From: Hyaloraphidium curvatum
Lineage: Eukaryota > Monoblepharomycota > Hyaloraphidiomycetes > Hyaloraphidiales > Hyaloraphidiaceae
Assembly: GCA_025558095.1 (NCBI GenBank)
Contig: JAIVFI010000008.1
Coordinates: 372,001-436,000 of the forward strand
Length of the DNA stretch: 64,000 bases
Direction: 5' to 3'
Shown: piece after piece, positions 19,813 through 31,494 of the stretch
Layout of the letters: every line of letters begins with the position of its first letter
Numbering within the stretch: position 1 is the first letter of the stretch
Notes under the pieces: model-generated
The model's input: the letters and a program-made list of their open reading frames with translations, nothing else
Told to the model about the DNA's origin: nothing
Database searches by the model: none
Program-made: the position numbers and the translations under genes

Positions 19813-21025
19813 ATGGACCTTGCATCGCTACTCTATGCCCTGGTCGGCATTGCCGCCTTCCTTTATGTTGCCAAGATTGCCTACCGGTGCGGAAGGGCCT
19901 GCCTTGCCGTCCGCAGGCCGGTTCTCACCCCTCCTCTACTCGTCCGGACTCTGCGCACATCAGCAAATTCTTCATCGATGTTGACGACGACATCCCGACG
20001 GTCTCGTATATTCCCCTCTTGGGCGCCCAGAAGGACAAGCTTCAGTCGCTCCACACGATGAGTGTCGACAAAGCGCGCGAGCACGGTCCGGTTTACCGCG
20101 AGGTCAACTGGTTGAGGCCGTGGATGCGGACGGTCAACATTACCGATCCGAATCTTCTGAAGGTGTGGCGTTTGTCTAGCAGCAGTGGCGTCTGCTACCC
20201 AAACCCGATTTCAGGAAGTTTACGTCGGCAAGAACTGGAACCTGTTCACTCGCGGTCACCCCATTCTCGAGAGCTTCCTCCCGTACTCGGAGGGCATAAT
20301 CCACTTGCCTAATGCCGATACGTGGAGAGAAGTTCGCGGGATGTTTGATCCCCCCTTCCTCTTCTTTTCTTTCGGACGCTCCTCGCCTTCTGCGCCTACG
20401 AGCTCTCCAAGCGCCCCGATCTCCAGGCCGCCATCCGCAAGGAAGTCGAGGAGGTCACTGGCGGCGCCGAGCTCGACAACCTCGAGGTCCTCGAGAAGTG
20501 CAAGGTGCTGAACGCGTGCATCAAGGAAACCCTGCGTCGCTACCCTTCCGCACCCGGCGGTGCGGGGAGAGCCATCCACCTGGACCTTGACTTCCGGTAC
20601 ACCGACATCGCGGGGAAATCGCGGCTCATCAAGTTCCGTAAGGGGGATATGGTCAACACCGCCATCTACGCCATCCAGAACATGCCGGGGTTCTGGGTGA
20701 AGGACCCCCAGGTGTGGAGCCCGGAACGGTTCTACGAGGAACCCAACGGCGACTCCAAGGCCGGGCTGTTTGCCTACTGTGGGTCTCCCTTCTTGCGCGC
20801 GGTCTGCTGCCCTTCTCAGCCCTTCTCACCCCCCACGCAGCTCCCTTCGGCAACGGCGCCAGGCGCTGCCTTGGCGAGCGGCTCGCCCTGGGGGAGGCAC
20901 GGCTGTGCTTCGCTTCCATCCTCCGGAAGTGGGAGCTGGAACCCGTCCCGTTCAACTTTGTCGAGATCTTCAAGGGCACGATCGCGCCCAACAAGTGCAT
21001 TGTCAAGCTGAAGCCCGTCGTTTGA
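19813..21025 (+). pseudogene. Cytochrome P450 with internal deletion
   Basis: Clear P450 parts are present in order: an N-terminal anchor (MDLASLLYALVGIAAFLYVA), C-helix DTWREVRGMFDPPF, J/K region AYELSKRPDLQAAIRKEVEE, ExxR as CIKETLRRYP, PERF motif SPERFYEE, and heme loop PFGNGARRCLGERLA with the cysteine ligand. Between DPPF (about 20365) and TLLAFCAYELS (about 20382) roughly 170 residues are absent, including helices D-I and the oxygen-activating AGxxT motif. The reading frame changes there and no AG acceptor is available. Introns at 20163-20214 and 20779-20840 look normal; an intron near the N-terminus is likely but not placed. Either a disabled gene or an assembly collapse. Confidence 0.7.
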
Positions 21026-21194
21026 GGATTGGAACACGTCGATATCCTTTGGACGCCCCATGGCTCGAAGTGGAGATAGAGAAGTGCTATGTACAAGATG
21101 CCTTTACATTCATTCTTCCTTGATGGACGTCCCGCGTCCAGCCAGTCCCTCGCTCCACCTCTCCCCTGAAACAGCTTGCCTTCGCAGGCCGCCT

Positions 21195-23025
21195 TCACTT
21201 GAACGACGCGGGGGAAGGCGGGGGCGCCGGCGGCAGGAACCCGTCCTCCTCCAGCGCGTCGTCCAGCGCGAGCCTGTCCAGCGACTCGACGAACGCCCCC
21301 CTGTCGTACGCCTTCTGGCTTGCCCGCGGGGCCGACCTCGGCGGGTTGCTTATCCGACGGCCCGACGGCGGCGTCCGGTACGGATCGTCCTGCGCCGGCG
21401 GCGGGCGCGCCGATAGGTCCCCGGCAATCTCCACAGCGTGTCCGTCGAGCGGCACCGCGGGCGGATACCGCAATCTGGGCGGCTTCCCCCGCTCCTCCGC
21501 CTCCGCATCGTCCTTCGGCTTCGCCCCGTTGACCGTCTCGTCGCTGCGCTCCGTCCCCGAGCCGTCCTCGTGTTCGTGCGCGTCGCCCGCGAACGTGGCC
21601 GCGTCGCCGTCGGCCGAGTCGGTGCTTTTGCGAGGATCGGCTTCCTCTGCTTCGCCGACGGGCGCGGGCTCGGCCGATCTCCGGCGGCGCCGCCGTCCGG
21701 CCTCGCGGTCCGCTTCCCGCTCCGAGACCGCGGGTTCCGTCTCGCCGTCCAGCTCGCGGCGCCATTTCTCCAGCACGGCGCCCGAGGAAGAAGTCCGTCC
21801 CAAGGAGGAAGGCGGGCGGGGGCTCTCGCCCGCGCCGCTGACGCTGCGCACCGACATCCTGCCGCTCGATCGGGATTCCGAGCGTCCGTACTGCCGGATC
21901 AGCAGGCTGCGGTCAGGTTTGGGCGTCCCCGGTAATGCCGAGCCCTCGGCGAGGAGCAGTGCCACGCCGAGGCGGTCCGCGGCGTCACGCCCCACGGCAC
22001 GGACCACCCGCATCGCCAGCTCGTCCACGGAGAGACCCTCCGCGGCCGCGCGGGCGCGCACGGCCTCCTGTGCCGCCGGGTCCCCCGAGATCACGCCGGG
22101 GATCTTGCCGAGCACGAGGTCGCCCGCGACCCCGTCCGGCAGCATCTCCCCCGCGCCAATGTCCCTGAGCCCCTCGGCGCCGACGACGCGGACCACCTGG
22201 CGCACCACGTCCTCCATGCGCTCGTTGGTGGCCCGCGCGCAGGCACGGAGCTCGGCGAGCCCGCGGACCTGGCCGAGCAGGAACATGCCGCAGGCCGAGG
22301 CGGCGGGCTCGACGTGCACGGTCTCTACGAAGCCGCCCAGCGAGGCGCGCGCGGCTGCGGCCTCTGCGGCGGCGGCGCGCGGGTTGCGGGCGGCCGAGAT
22401 GGCGTACTCGAAGATCGGGAGCACCTGGGCGCGGGACTGCGCCAGGGGCAGGGTGAAGATGCGCAGGCACGTGGGGAGCGCGATGGCCGCGGGCTGCACG
22501 TGGTGGTCCATCGACATGGAGAACTGCGTGAGCGTGGCGTCGGTGTGGGTGAGCACCAGCACCACGGGCAGCTTCGGGTTGCGCGGCGCGATCTCCTCGT
22601 CCCACCACTGAACAGGCGGAGGCGGTCAGCACAAATCGCAGGTTGCGTCCGATCGCTCGACAACCCACCCTATTTAAAACGGCGTCCAGGCTGCCCTTGC
22701 GGGCGACGTCGACGAGGACCAGCGCCAGATCGGCGCGCCGCAGCAGCTCGTCGTTGCGGGCCCGCATGCGCTGGTTGATGACGTCCAGGCGGAGGTACGC
22801 GCGCACCTCCGAGATCTCCTCGAAGTGCGCGACGGCGTCCCTGTCTGCGTGCGTGGGGGCGGCCACCGTCGCCGACAGCGGGATGGGCGACGTCTCCTTC
22901 GGCGCGCCGTCGGCGTCCCACGCCTGCAGCAGCTGCGACTTGCCGGTGTGCGGCTCGCCGCATAAGACTATCAGCGGGCTGCGGGCGGCGCCCAGCCCGA
23001 CAAGCGACAGCAGCGCGGAGCTCAT
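21195..23025 (-). CDS. Ras/Miro-like P-loop GTPase with degenerate motifs
   Basis: Two exons (23025-22669 and 22607-21195; 61-nt intron) give 589 residues. The N-terminal domain has a Walker A loop (VLCGEPHTGKSQLL), a strand ADLALVLVDVARKGSL, then LPVVLVLTHTDATL in the place of the NKxD base-recognition motif, here THTD. The layout resembles the first GTPase of Miro, but EF-hands and a C-terminal membrane anchor are missing. The middle is alanine-rich helices and the last 250 residues are charged and probably disordered. A dynein light-intermediate-chain relative is a weaker alternative. Function unknown. Confidence 0.5.
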
Positions 23026-23259
23026 GGCCGGGGTGGGCGGCAGCCGCTAGCCAGCGGCAGACTCAGGCACGCCGCCTTAGCGGGAAATGCTATGCCGCCG
23101 CATCATCGGCGGCCCTCGCTAAAGAGCGGATATGGAGCCGGAGGGCGGGGGGAGCGCCGGTCGGAAGTTGGGGCGATTCGACTATTCGACTCCGGCTGAC
23201 AAGCGGACGGTCACGAGCCCGGGTGAACCGCAGCAGCGCGATCACGTGAAACGGCCGGG
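23026..23259. promoter_or_regulatory. Shared divergent promoter region
   Basis: 234 bp between the GTPase-like gene (minus) and the lysine methyltransferase gene (plus). No motif is claimed. Confidence 0.4.
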
Positions 23260-24141
23260 ATGGCCTGGGGCGCCGCATCGCGGACGAATAGACTCGCATC
23301 GATTGTATGCCGAGCCCAAAGACCGCGATGGCCCACCGGAACCGTTCGTTCCTTGAACTCCGAGGCCCGCCCACCAGCGGAGCCCCCACAACCCGACCAA
23401 CCGCCGTCGAAGCACTTCATCGTCTCTCAGACCGCGAAGCTGGTCCTGCCCTTCATCCCCACGGCCCTCCACCTCGCCCTTCCTGGCTCCTCACTCCACG
23501 GGTTCACCGAGCTGGACCTTGCCTCAACCGGTCTTCCCCCGCCCTTCTGGGCATTTCTGTGGCCGGGAGGCGCGGCCCTAACCCGATATGTCGCGGAGCA
23601 AGGCAAGACGGGACGGTGGAAGGGCAAACGCGTGCTGGACCTGGGTTCCGGCTGTGGATCGGCCTCGATCGCGGCGGTGCTGGAGGGAGCGGAGGCTGCA
23701 TCTGCCAACGACATCGATCCCTGGGCTGCAGCAGCCTTGGAATGCAACGTGGACGCCACCTGCGAACTGCTGCCGCCGGAGTCTCCCATTCGTGGCGAGC
23801 TCAAGTCCAGGATCCGGCCCCTTGTCGCGGACCTGCTGTCGCCCAAGCTTTCCGACTCCGACCTGTCAAGGCTGCTAGGCGGACACTGGCCTCCCTCCGC
23901 GGTCCTCGTCGGCGACCTCTTTTACGACGGCGACACGGCTGTCCTGGTGATCGCCTTCCTCCGGCGCGCGCGGAATGCCGGGGCCGAAGTGTTGATCGGC
24001 GACCCCGGACGCTGGGCTTTCAAGGGGACCCACGATGGGGCCGACCTTGAAGTGGTGGCCGAGTACCCTCTCTCGGAGCTGGACGGGGCCGTGGAAGAGA
24101 ACGATGGGTGGCGGTCGGTGCACGTCTACGGCATGAGATGA
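23260..24141 (+). CDS. ETF-beta-type protein lysine methyltransferase (METTL20/ETFBKMT-like)
   Basis: 293 residues, single exon. The class I methyltransferase domain begins near residue 95 with GLPPPFWAFLWPGGAALTRY, typical of the METTL20/NNT1 group. The SAM loop is VLDLGSGCGSASIAA, then ANDIDPWAAAALECN, and motif IV-like VLVGDLFYDGDTA. The first 35 residues (MAWGAASRTNRLASIVCRAQ and on) have five arginines and no acidic residue before position 34, as in a mitochondrial presequence. This fits methylation of ETF-beta in the matrix. A different protein substrate is possible, since this family is broad. Confidence 0.75.
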   Translation: MAWGAASRTNRLASIVCRAQRPRWPTGTVRSLNSEARPPAEPPQPDQPPSKHFIVSQTAKLVLPFIPTALHLALPGSSLHGFTELDLASTGLPPPFWAFLWPGGAALTRYVAEQGKTGRWKGKRVLDLGSGCGSASIAAVLEGAEAASANDIDPWAAAALECNVDATCELLPPESPIRGELKSRIRPLVADLLSPKLSDSDLSRLLGGHWPPSAVLVGDLFYDGDTAVLVIAFLRRARNAGAEVLIGDPGRWAFKGTHDGADLEVVAEYPLSELDGAVEENDGWRSVHVYGMR

Positions 24142-24221
24142 TCGAACGTTGCTATTGTCTGTCGGGTATCGTTCTCTGCCGCTGCTACGTGCCACCTCCC
24201 CTTTGCTCCTCCGTATGCGCC

Positions 24222-25996
24222 TCACATCTGCATCTCAACCTCCCCCACATCCCTCTCAACCTCCCCCACATCCTCCACCACCTCGTCGAAGAACCTCCTC
24301 ACCCTTCTCGCCGACTTCCGGTCCAGCGACGCCGCAACCAGCTCCGCCTCGCTCGCCGCCGCGATCCCCGCCAGCGTCTCAAAGGCGTCCTGGAGGATGT
24401 AGCACTCTGCCGCCTCCTCAGCTCCCCGCTGCCCACGGTGCTCCCGGCGATCTGCCCACCGTGCTCCTTGAGGGGCCGGTCGCCGCCCAGGGCGGCCAGC
24501 AGCGGCATCCATTTCTTGGGATCGGACATGTCGGGCGCGCCGAGCACGGGGAACTGCGACCGGCGTCAGCCTGCGCCCGATCCGCCGCCGGCATGGAGGA
24601 GTACGCACTGCGTCGATCGGGGTCAGCCCCTGCGCAGCGGCCGACGCCCTCGCCACCGCCGCGACATGGTTGACGGCCTCGTCCGGGGTGCGGAACGGGA
24701 GCGGGAAGGCGAAGATGCCGCGCGAGACGAGGCTATTTGGGGGGTCAGCCGACGCACGGGCGCGGCGGTGCGTGCGGCGCACTTTTGCTGCAGCCGGAAG
24801 AGATCCTGTTCCCGGCCGCGGACGAGGGGGAAGAGCACGTGGATCGACGAGTATTTGGTTTGCGCGCATGCGATCCTGAAGCAAGGGGGTCAGCGGGGAC
24901 GGGATCATCGTGATCGGGGCCGTACCGTTCAAGCACTTCGGGCGCGGGATCGGAGCTTGCGACGCAGATGAAGGCCGCTGATCCCGGCCGCACCGAGACA
25001 TCGGCGGGGTTAGCAGGGGTCACCTCGCAGACTGGATCGGTCAGATCATTGGCACCGCGGGGCTTAGGAGCACCAACACCGCAGCCGAGCGTTTGGCAGC
25101 ACCTTGAGCCCCGCGCAGACCTCGGACCACGGCGCGGCGTCGGCGAGGCCCTTGTTGAACAGCACGACGGGAACCACGGGTCGGCGCGGGCTCGGTTCGG
25201 GAACGGGCTGCGGGGCGGGGCGGCGGGGACGGGGAGGGGCGAGGTGCAGGTCGGGGCTGCTCCAGTCCGGGGCAGGCTGCTCGGGAGGGGCGAGGTCGAC
25301 TGCCGGCCGGGGCTGGATGAAGTCGTCAACGTCGATCGGGTCCTCGTCGAGGTCCTGGGGTGCGATCGGCTGCATGTAGCTAGGCGGCGCGATCGGCTGT
25401 CGGTGCGGAATGGGCCGCGGCTGCTGGAAGCGGGGCGGCGCCGCGGGCTGCCTGTAGTCGTCGCCTGGCATCTGCTCGTTGTATCGGCTGGAGTTCTGTC
25501 CTGTTTGGAAGCGATCGATCGGAGAGACGCGTGTCTGGCGGGCTGGAACCGCGGCGAACTTCGGAGGGCGTGCGTCCTCGAACGCGTCCTGCTCCCGCGC
25601 GCGGCCGCGCGTCGGCTGTCCCAGCTCGTGTTCCGTCGTTGTTCTCGCGCCCCTCGATTCGGTCGCGCCGAGTATGAATGGCCGAGGCTTGGCGGGACCA
25701 CGCGTTGCGACGGGCATGATCGGTGACGCGGCCGTCTGCGCGGGGGCCCCGGCCGCCGTCCGCGGCGCAAAGGGGTGCATCTTCTGCACTGTTGCGCCGC
25801 CCGCGGACGGGTGGAACGGGTTCCTGTGCGCGCTGGGCGTGCTAGCGAACGCCGGGACGGCGGGAGCGAACGGATTCGCCGCGTTCGAAACGGCCGGCGG
25901 CGGCGGCAGCGGGGCGGCCTTCGGGCGCGGCGGCGGCATTCCTTTGATGCCGCCGTGCGAATCGCCGCGGCGCTGGTTGATCGGGGCGCGGCTCAT
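24222..25996 (-). CDS. XPF/ERCC1-superfamily-like protein (FAAP24- or SHOC1/ZIP2-like), tentative
   Basis: Six exons (25996-25103, 25062-24926, 24875-24783, 24732-24609, 24553-24460, 24406-24222) close in phase to 508 residues. The first acceptor gives only a 40-nt intron, and a second choice nearby is possible. The first 240 residues are proline-rich and disordered. Then come an alpha/beta unit with PVVLFNKGLADAAPWSEV, AAFICVASSDPAPEVLERI and IHVLFPLVRGREQDLFRLQ, followed by a helical tail LQDAFETLAGIAAASEAEL and KSARRVRRFFDEV resembling a helix-hairpin-helix pair. This order is seen in FAAP24 and in the meiotic XPF-like SHOC1/ZIP2. No nuclease ERKxxxD motif is visible. DNA-repair or meiotic function is a guess. 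Confidence 0.45.
24234..24275 (-). repeat. 21-bp tandem duplication at C-terminus
   Basis: Two adjacent 21-bp units (plus strand ctcaacctcccccacatcc plus two bases), differing only in the last two bases. They encode the repeated acidic heptad-like tail VEDVGEVERDVGEVE of the XPF-like protein. Confidence 0.8.
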
Positions 25997-26151
25997 TTGG
26001 CGCTGCTCGTGGCAAACGGGGTGGCGGGCGCCGCCTTCGATCGGATCGGCTCGCTGGCGACGTCTCCCGGATCTCCTTTCTCGCGCACTCCACGCCCGGG
26101 GGCAGGCTCCGCATTCAATCGGCGGGAGCTAGCGCGGAGGGACACGCGACG
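25997..26151. promoter_or_regulatory. Shared divergent promoter region
   Basis: 155 bp between the XPF-like gene (minus) and the CoA-transferase gene (plus). No motif is claimed. Confidence 0.4.
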
Positions 26152-28237
26152 ATGCCGTACACGCGCGTCCACGAGGATGCCCGCAACGCGGCAATCGCGC
26201 TGCTCGGGCACGTCGGCTTCGACACCCCGGAGACGCGTGCCCTCGTCGCCGCCGCGATTCTCGAGGGTTCGAAGGAACCATTTGTTCCGTCGCCCTTCAA
26301 AGTCGCCCAGATGATTACGGGACTCACGACGGCCATCTCCGTGCTTGCCAACATCATCTCGGAGCAACGGCTCGGGAGGACACAGGAGGCCAGGATAGAC
26401 GTCGACCACGCTGTGGGGACCTGCACCTCCCATTTCAACGTGGAGTTCCAAGGGGCAACGGGACGCTTCATGCGGTTCCTCCCGGCGTCGGCCTACCTCG
26501 AGGAGGACGCCACGACGGCCGACCCGTTGCGGTGGGAGGCAGAAATGGCAGCCCGCCAAACCATCTGTTGACCGACCACCGGATTGCCGCAGACGGTTCC
26601 GGGAAATCTTCAACACGACCCATCGAGCCAAAGACGGTTACATTTATTTCTACATGCGGGTAAGAAGGCGACCATTTCCCGTCGCCGAGTCCCCGTTGCT
26701 GACGAGCCACCATCAGGTCACGGACACGCCCGAGGGGATTCTTGAGGCACTGGGATTCCGCAAGGAAGAGATCCCCGCGCTCATTGAAATGACGCGGACC
26801 TCCCCAGAAACGCGGAAAGCCTACCTGGAGCGCTTCACCTCCAAGGTGCGCGAATGGAAGGCGTCGGACCTGGAGAAGCACATGCGCACGCGCAACACGG
26901 GGGCCGTGGTCGTCCCCATGTCGCGCGAGGCCTTCCTGCAGACGGAGCAGGGCAGGATCGTGTCGAAGCTGCCGCCGGTGGAGGTCATCCCGCAGCAGAA
27001 GCCCGCGGGTGCGAGGGCGGGCGCGTGGGCGCCGACGCCGTGGTCCAAGCTCGCGGACCCGTCCAAGGGGCTGCTGCACGGGATCAAGTACCTGGAGCTC
27101 ACGCGGATCCTGATGGGGCCGCGGATCGGCTGCGTGCTGGGGATCTTCAACGGCAACGGGATCAAGGTGTCTTCGCCGGCGCTCGAGGACGCGATGCTGG
27201 CGTCGATCGACCTCAACTGCGGCAAGCGCTGCATCTACCTGGACCTGAAGTCGGACGAGGGAAAGAAGGTCTTCCGGGATCTAATCCTTGACGCGGACGT
27301 GGTGATTCAGAACAATACCTACGGGGCGATGGATCGGCTCGGGTTCGGCGTCAAGGATGTGATGGAGCTCGTGAAGGACAGGGATCGGGGCATCATCTAC
27401 GCGCAGGGCAACGCCTTTTCCTTCCACGGTCGGCTCGGGCGTTCCTCAGATCCTCGATGGCGGCTGATCGTGCCTTCCAGGGCCTGACGCGTCAGCTGCT
27501 GGATACGAGCACCTCGCGCAGATGATCTCGGGGATCGCGGTGGAGCAGGGCCGGTACGCCAAGCACGAACCACCCGTCGACACGCCCATCCCCTCGGCAG
27601 TGCCGGTCAACATCCTCGATGTCGGCACCGGGTGAGCCCGTCCGGCTCCGATCGAACTTCTTTGAGTTTGGCTGACTTTGCTTCCTGTGGTCGCAAGGCA
27701 CATGGGCGGCCTCGGCATCCTCTCCGCTCTGCAGCGCCGGGCCCAATTCGGCGGGTCGTACGTCGTCCAAGTCTCGCTGCTCCAATCGGCTCTCTTCCTC
27801 CAGTCCCTCGGCAAGCAGCCGGACGACGTCGTGACCGATCTTTGGAAGCGGTGGGTCTGCCAAAAGCTCTGCTGTCGTCGAACTTCCTGACAGCTATCCC
27901 AAGGTACCGTCCGGAAAGCTCAGTCATCGACCCCGAGGCGCCCCTCGTCGGCACGATGGGCTACTTCTCGGGCTTCCAGAGCGAGTACCTCCGCGAAGGA
28001 CACCACGAATCGTACAGGGATGACTTCTTCATGGAGTACGACGGAACGGGCTTCCCGGGCAGCCGGGTCCGGGTGCTCAAGCCGGTGCTCCGGATGAGCA
28101 TCGACACCCCCCGCTATCGGATCGCGCCGAGGCCGTTCGGGTTCGACAAGACCACCCGGTTTGAGGAATATGAGGACGTGCAGCAAGTGGGGCCCAACGA
28201 GTGCCTCGTGAGACCGCCGGTGCGCACGAGACTTTGA
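26152..28237 (+). CDS. CaiB/BaiF family (class III) CoA-transferase or racemase
   Basis: Moves CoA between acids, or racemises acyl-CoA, by family. Six exons (26152-26531, 26593-26659, 26717-27428, 27496-27631, 27698-27850, 27904-28237) give 593 residues with exact phase closure. The core is recognisable: FREIFNTTHRAKDGYIYFYM, KYLELTRILMGPRIGCVLG, CGKRCIYLDLKSDEGKKVF, LDADVVIQNNTYGAMDRLG and GGLGILSALQRRAQFGGSY. The AGP loop is MGPR here, and the usual LGADVIKVE is altered to FNGNGIKVS. The acid or CoA partner is unknown. It lies just upstream of acetyl-CoA synthetase on the same strand. Confidence 0.82.
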
Positions 28238-28788
28238 GAATAGAGCCGTAGAGCATGACGACGATGGAAACGGGTCTTTGCCTGGTCCGTGAAGGCCGGC
28301 GGACACTCTCTAGATATCTGGGAGCTGGTCCCGAGTCCGCATCGCTGGAGCCGAGCAAAGACGAGACGTCTCCCACAATGCTGCCCGTCGATCGGGAAGG
28401 ACCGGAGTGAGGGAATGGCTGGAAAGTGATCGGGCCTCGAGCACCAGTGTTCGGGTCGGGAAAGTGCCAACGTCACGTCCGGTCCCAAAGCCAACATCGC
28501 GCTTTGGCCGGGCCGCCTCCTCCTTGCCGTCGTCGCCCTCGTCGTCGGTGCGTCCCTCGCGGGCCCGCTGCCGCCCCGCGCCCCGGCCGCCGCTGACCGC
28601 CGACCCCAACGCCACTGCCACGCCCCGCCGCCTCTCGACAACGATTCAACACCGCCGGCGCCGCATCGCCCCCGGCAACCCGCCGTACGCCACGCCTGTT
28701 CGGCGCCCCAGCGGTTCTTCTCCCGCAGCTCGAACGCGCGGCCAGGAATCAACCCCGCCTCGCCGACTTCGAACACGCCGACATCGTC
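28238..28788. other. Intergenic, likely acetyl-CoA synthetase promoter
   Basis: 551 bp between two plus-strand genes. It is C-rich in the last 250 bp. No gene or RNA feature could be supported. Confidence 0.5.
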
Positions 28789-31416
28789 ATGGAGGTGCGA
28801 CCCAGCGGAACGCTCCTGTCTTCGGGATCCCATCCTGATCGGCGCTCTCCGTCTCTCGCCGCCCCGTCGGGCTCTCCTGCGCGCCTCCCCGCGGTGCCGA
28901 GCAGCACGAGGCCCCCGCCGGCGAGGACCAGGTCTTCCCTGTCCCGACGAACGCGTCATGGCCCAAGGCGCACGTCTCTTCGCTCGAGGAGTACCAGAAG
29001 ATGCACGAGCAGTCTATCAAGGACCCGAAGGAGTTCTGGCGCAAGGTTCGTGGCGCTGATCCCGCCCGCCCGGCTTGATCCGAGGTTCGCGGTCTGACCT
29101 CCGCGACCACCAGATCGCCTCCGAGGAGATTAGCTGGTTCAGGCCCTTCTCGACCGTCTTCTCGGGCTCCTTCGTCGACGGCGACGTCGCGTGGTTCCAC
29201 GATGGCTACCTGAACGTGGCGTACAACTGCGGTGCGTGGCGCCACTCCTCAGTGATCCACTGGATCTCATCTCGGCCACCTCCTCCGCGGACCCGCTCCC
29301 TGCTTTCCAGTCGACCGCCACGCTTTCAAGAACCCTGATAAGGTCGCCATCATCTGGGAGTCGGACGAGCCCGGCCAGCACGTCCACATCACCTACGGCG
29401 AGCTCCTCAAGCAGGTCTCGCTCGCGGCCAACATGCTCAAGGCCAACGGCGTCAAGAAGGGCGACACCGTCATCATCTACCTGCCCATGGTGCCCGAGGC
29501 CGTCTACGCCATGCTGGCGTGCGCCCGCATCGGTGCCGTCCACAGGTGCGCGATCGCTGGCCTCAAACACCGGTCGCTGGGGCTCACATCTGGTCGATTC
29601 CAGTGTCGTGTTCGCCGGATTCTCCGCCGAGGCGCTCCGCGACCGTATCCAGGACCTCGGCTGCAAGGTCGTCATCACGGCAGACCAGGGTATGCGCGGC
29701 GGCAAGCCCACGCACCTCAAGAAGATCACCGACCAGGCCCTCCTCGAGTGCCCCCTGGTCGAGAAGTGCATCGTCTTCCAGCGCACCGGCGACTTTGACG
29801 TCCCGATCCACAAAGGCCGCGACATCTGGTGGCACGAGGAGATCGCCAAGCAGCGCCCTTACTGCCCGCCAGAGATGATGAACGCCGAGGACCCTCTCTT
29901 CGTTCTTTACACCTCGGGCTCTACCGGGAAGCGTGGGTGATCTCGACGGGGCCCGACCTCGAACCCGTGACTGATCTTTTCTTGCAGCCAAGGGCGTGCT
30001 CCACACCACCGGCGGCTACCTCGTCGGCGTCCACGTCAGCACCAAGTACGTCTTTGACGTGCACGAGGGCGACGTCTTCGGCTGCATGGCCGACGTCGGC
30101 TGGATCACCGGGCACTCGTACATCACCTACGGCCCGCTGTCGGTCGGCACGACCACGGTCGTGTTCGAGTCGATCCCCACCTACCCCAACGCCAGCCGCT
30201 ACTGGCAGCTCGTCCAGACTCACAAGATCACCCAGTTCTACACCGCCCCGACGGCCATCCGCGCCCTCCGCCGCCTCGGAGACCAGTGGGTCGACGGCTT
30301 TGACCTCTCCAGCCTGAGGGTCCTCGGCTCCGTGGGCGAGCCCATCAACCGTGAGCACTTGTTTGGATTGTACCTCGCCGGTCCTTGGCCTTGACGCACC
30401 ACGCCCCGCCCTCCAGCCGAGGCCTGGATCTGGTACAACGACAAGATCGGCAAGGGCAAGTGCGCCATCGTCGACACGTACTGGCAGACCGAGGCCGGCT
30501 CGATCATGCTGTCTCCCCTGCCCGGCGCGATCCCCACCAAGCCCGGGTCCGCCACCTTTGCCTTCTTCGGTTTCGAGCCCGCGGTCCTCGATGCCACCAC
30601 CGGCAAGGAGCTGCAGGGCAACGGCGTCACCGGCGTCCTGGCCATCAAGAACCCCTGGCCCAGCATGGCCCGCACCATCCTCGGCGACCACGCCCGCTAC
30701 CTCGAGACCTACATGTCGGTCTACAAGGGGTACTACTTCACTGGCGACGGTGTCACCCGCGACAAGGACGGGTACTACTGGATCCGCGGCCGCGTCGACG
30801 ACGTCATCAACGTCTCGGGCCACCGTCTCTCGACCGCCGAGATCGAGTCCGCCCTCATCCTCCACCCCGCGTGCGCCGAGGCCGCCGTCATCGGCGTCAA
30901 CGACGACGTCACTGGGTGAGTTACCCCGGTCCAGAGTTGTTCGACGGTGGGCTAATGTCGTTCATTCCAGCCAAGCCATCTTCTGCTTCGTCTCGCTTAA
31001 GGGCGACGACGCACCCCCCCAAACCCCCCACGACCTCGCAACCTCCACCGCCCACCTCAAGGAGCAGTCGAAGGAGGCCCGCGACGCCGAGTACCTCAAG
31101 AAGACGGCGCAGTCCCTGATCCACCAGGTCCGGAGCCACATCGGACCTTTTGCCTCGCCGAAGCGGATCGTTATCGTCGGCGACTTGCCGAAGACCCGGT
31201 CCGGAAAGAGTGGGTTGATTTATTGCTCCCTGTTTTCGCCCCGGCTGACTATTCTCCTCAGTCATGCGCCGCGTGCTGCGCAAGATCGCCAACGGCGACG
31301 TCACCACGACGACCGAGGAGGACATGGGCAAGCTCGGCGACCTGTCGACTCTGTCGGACCCCGGAATTGTGCCGCAACTCATCCAGAAGGTGCACGGGCT
31401 CGCCAACGGCAAGTAG
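28789..31416 (+). CDS. ACS: Acetyl-CoA synthetase
   Basis: Acetate + ATP + CoA to acetyl-CoA. Nine exons close in phase to 694 residues. Introns are 28795-28904 (least certain; exon 1 encodes only Met-Glu), 29046-29113, 29232-29310, 29546-29603, 29933-29987, 30351-30416, 30916-30970 and 31210-31261. Signatures: [19 protein letters not shown] near the start, [23 protein letters not shown]-binding loop [50 protein letters not shown], and TRSGKIMRR with the regulatory/catalytic lysine after splicing. No organelle signal is visible; cytosolic or nuclear is likely. Confidence 0.95.
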
Positions 31417-31494
31417 ATGTATGGCGTCGTTGGGCTTTGGAGGAATTCCATCATGGTGGTGTGAGCAGAGGAGCGTCGTTGCCAAGCGAATACA

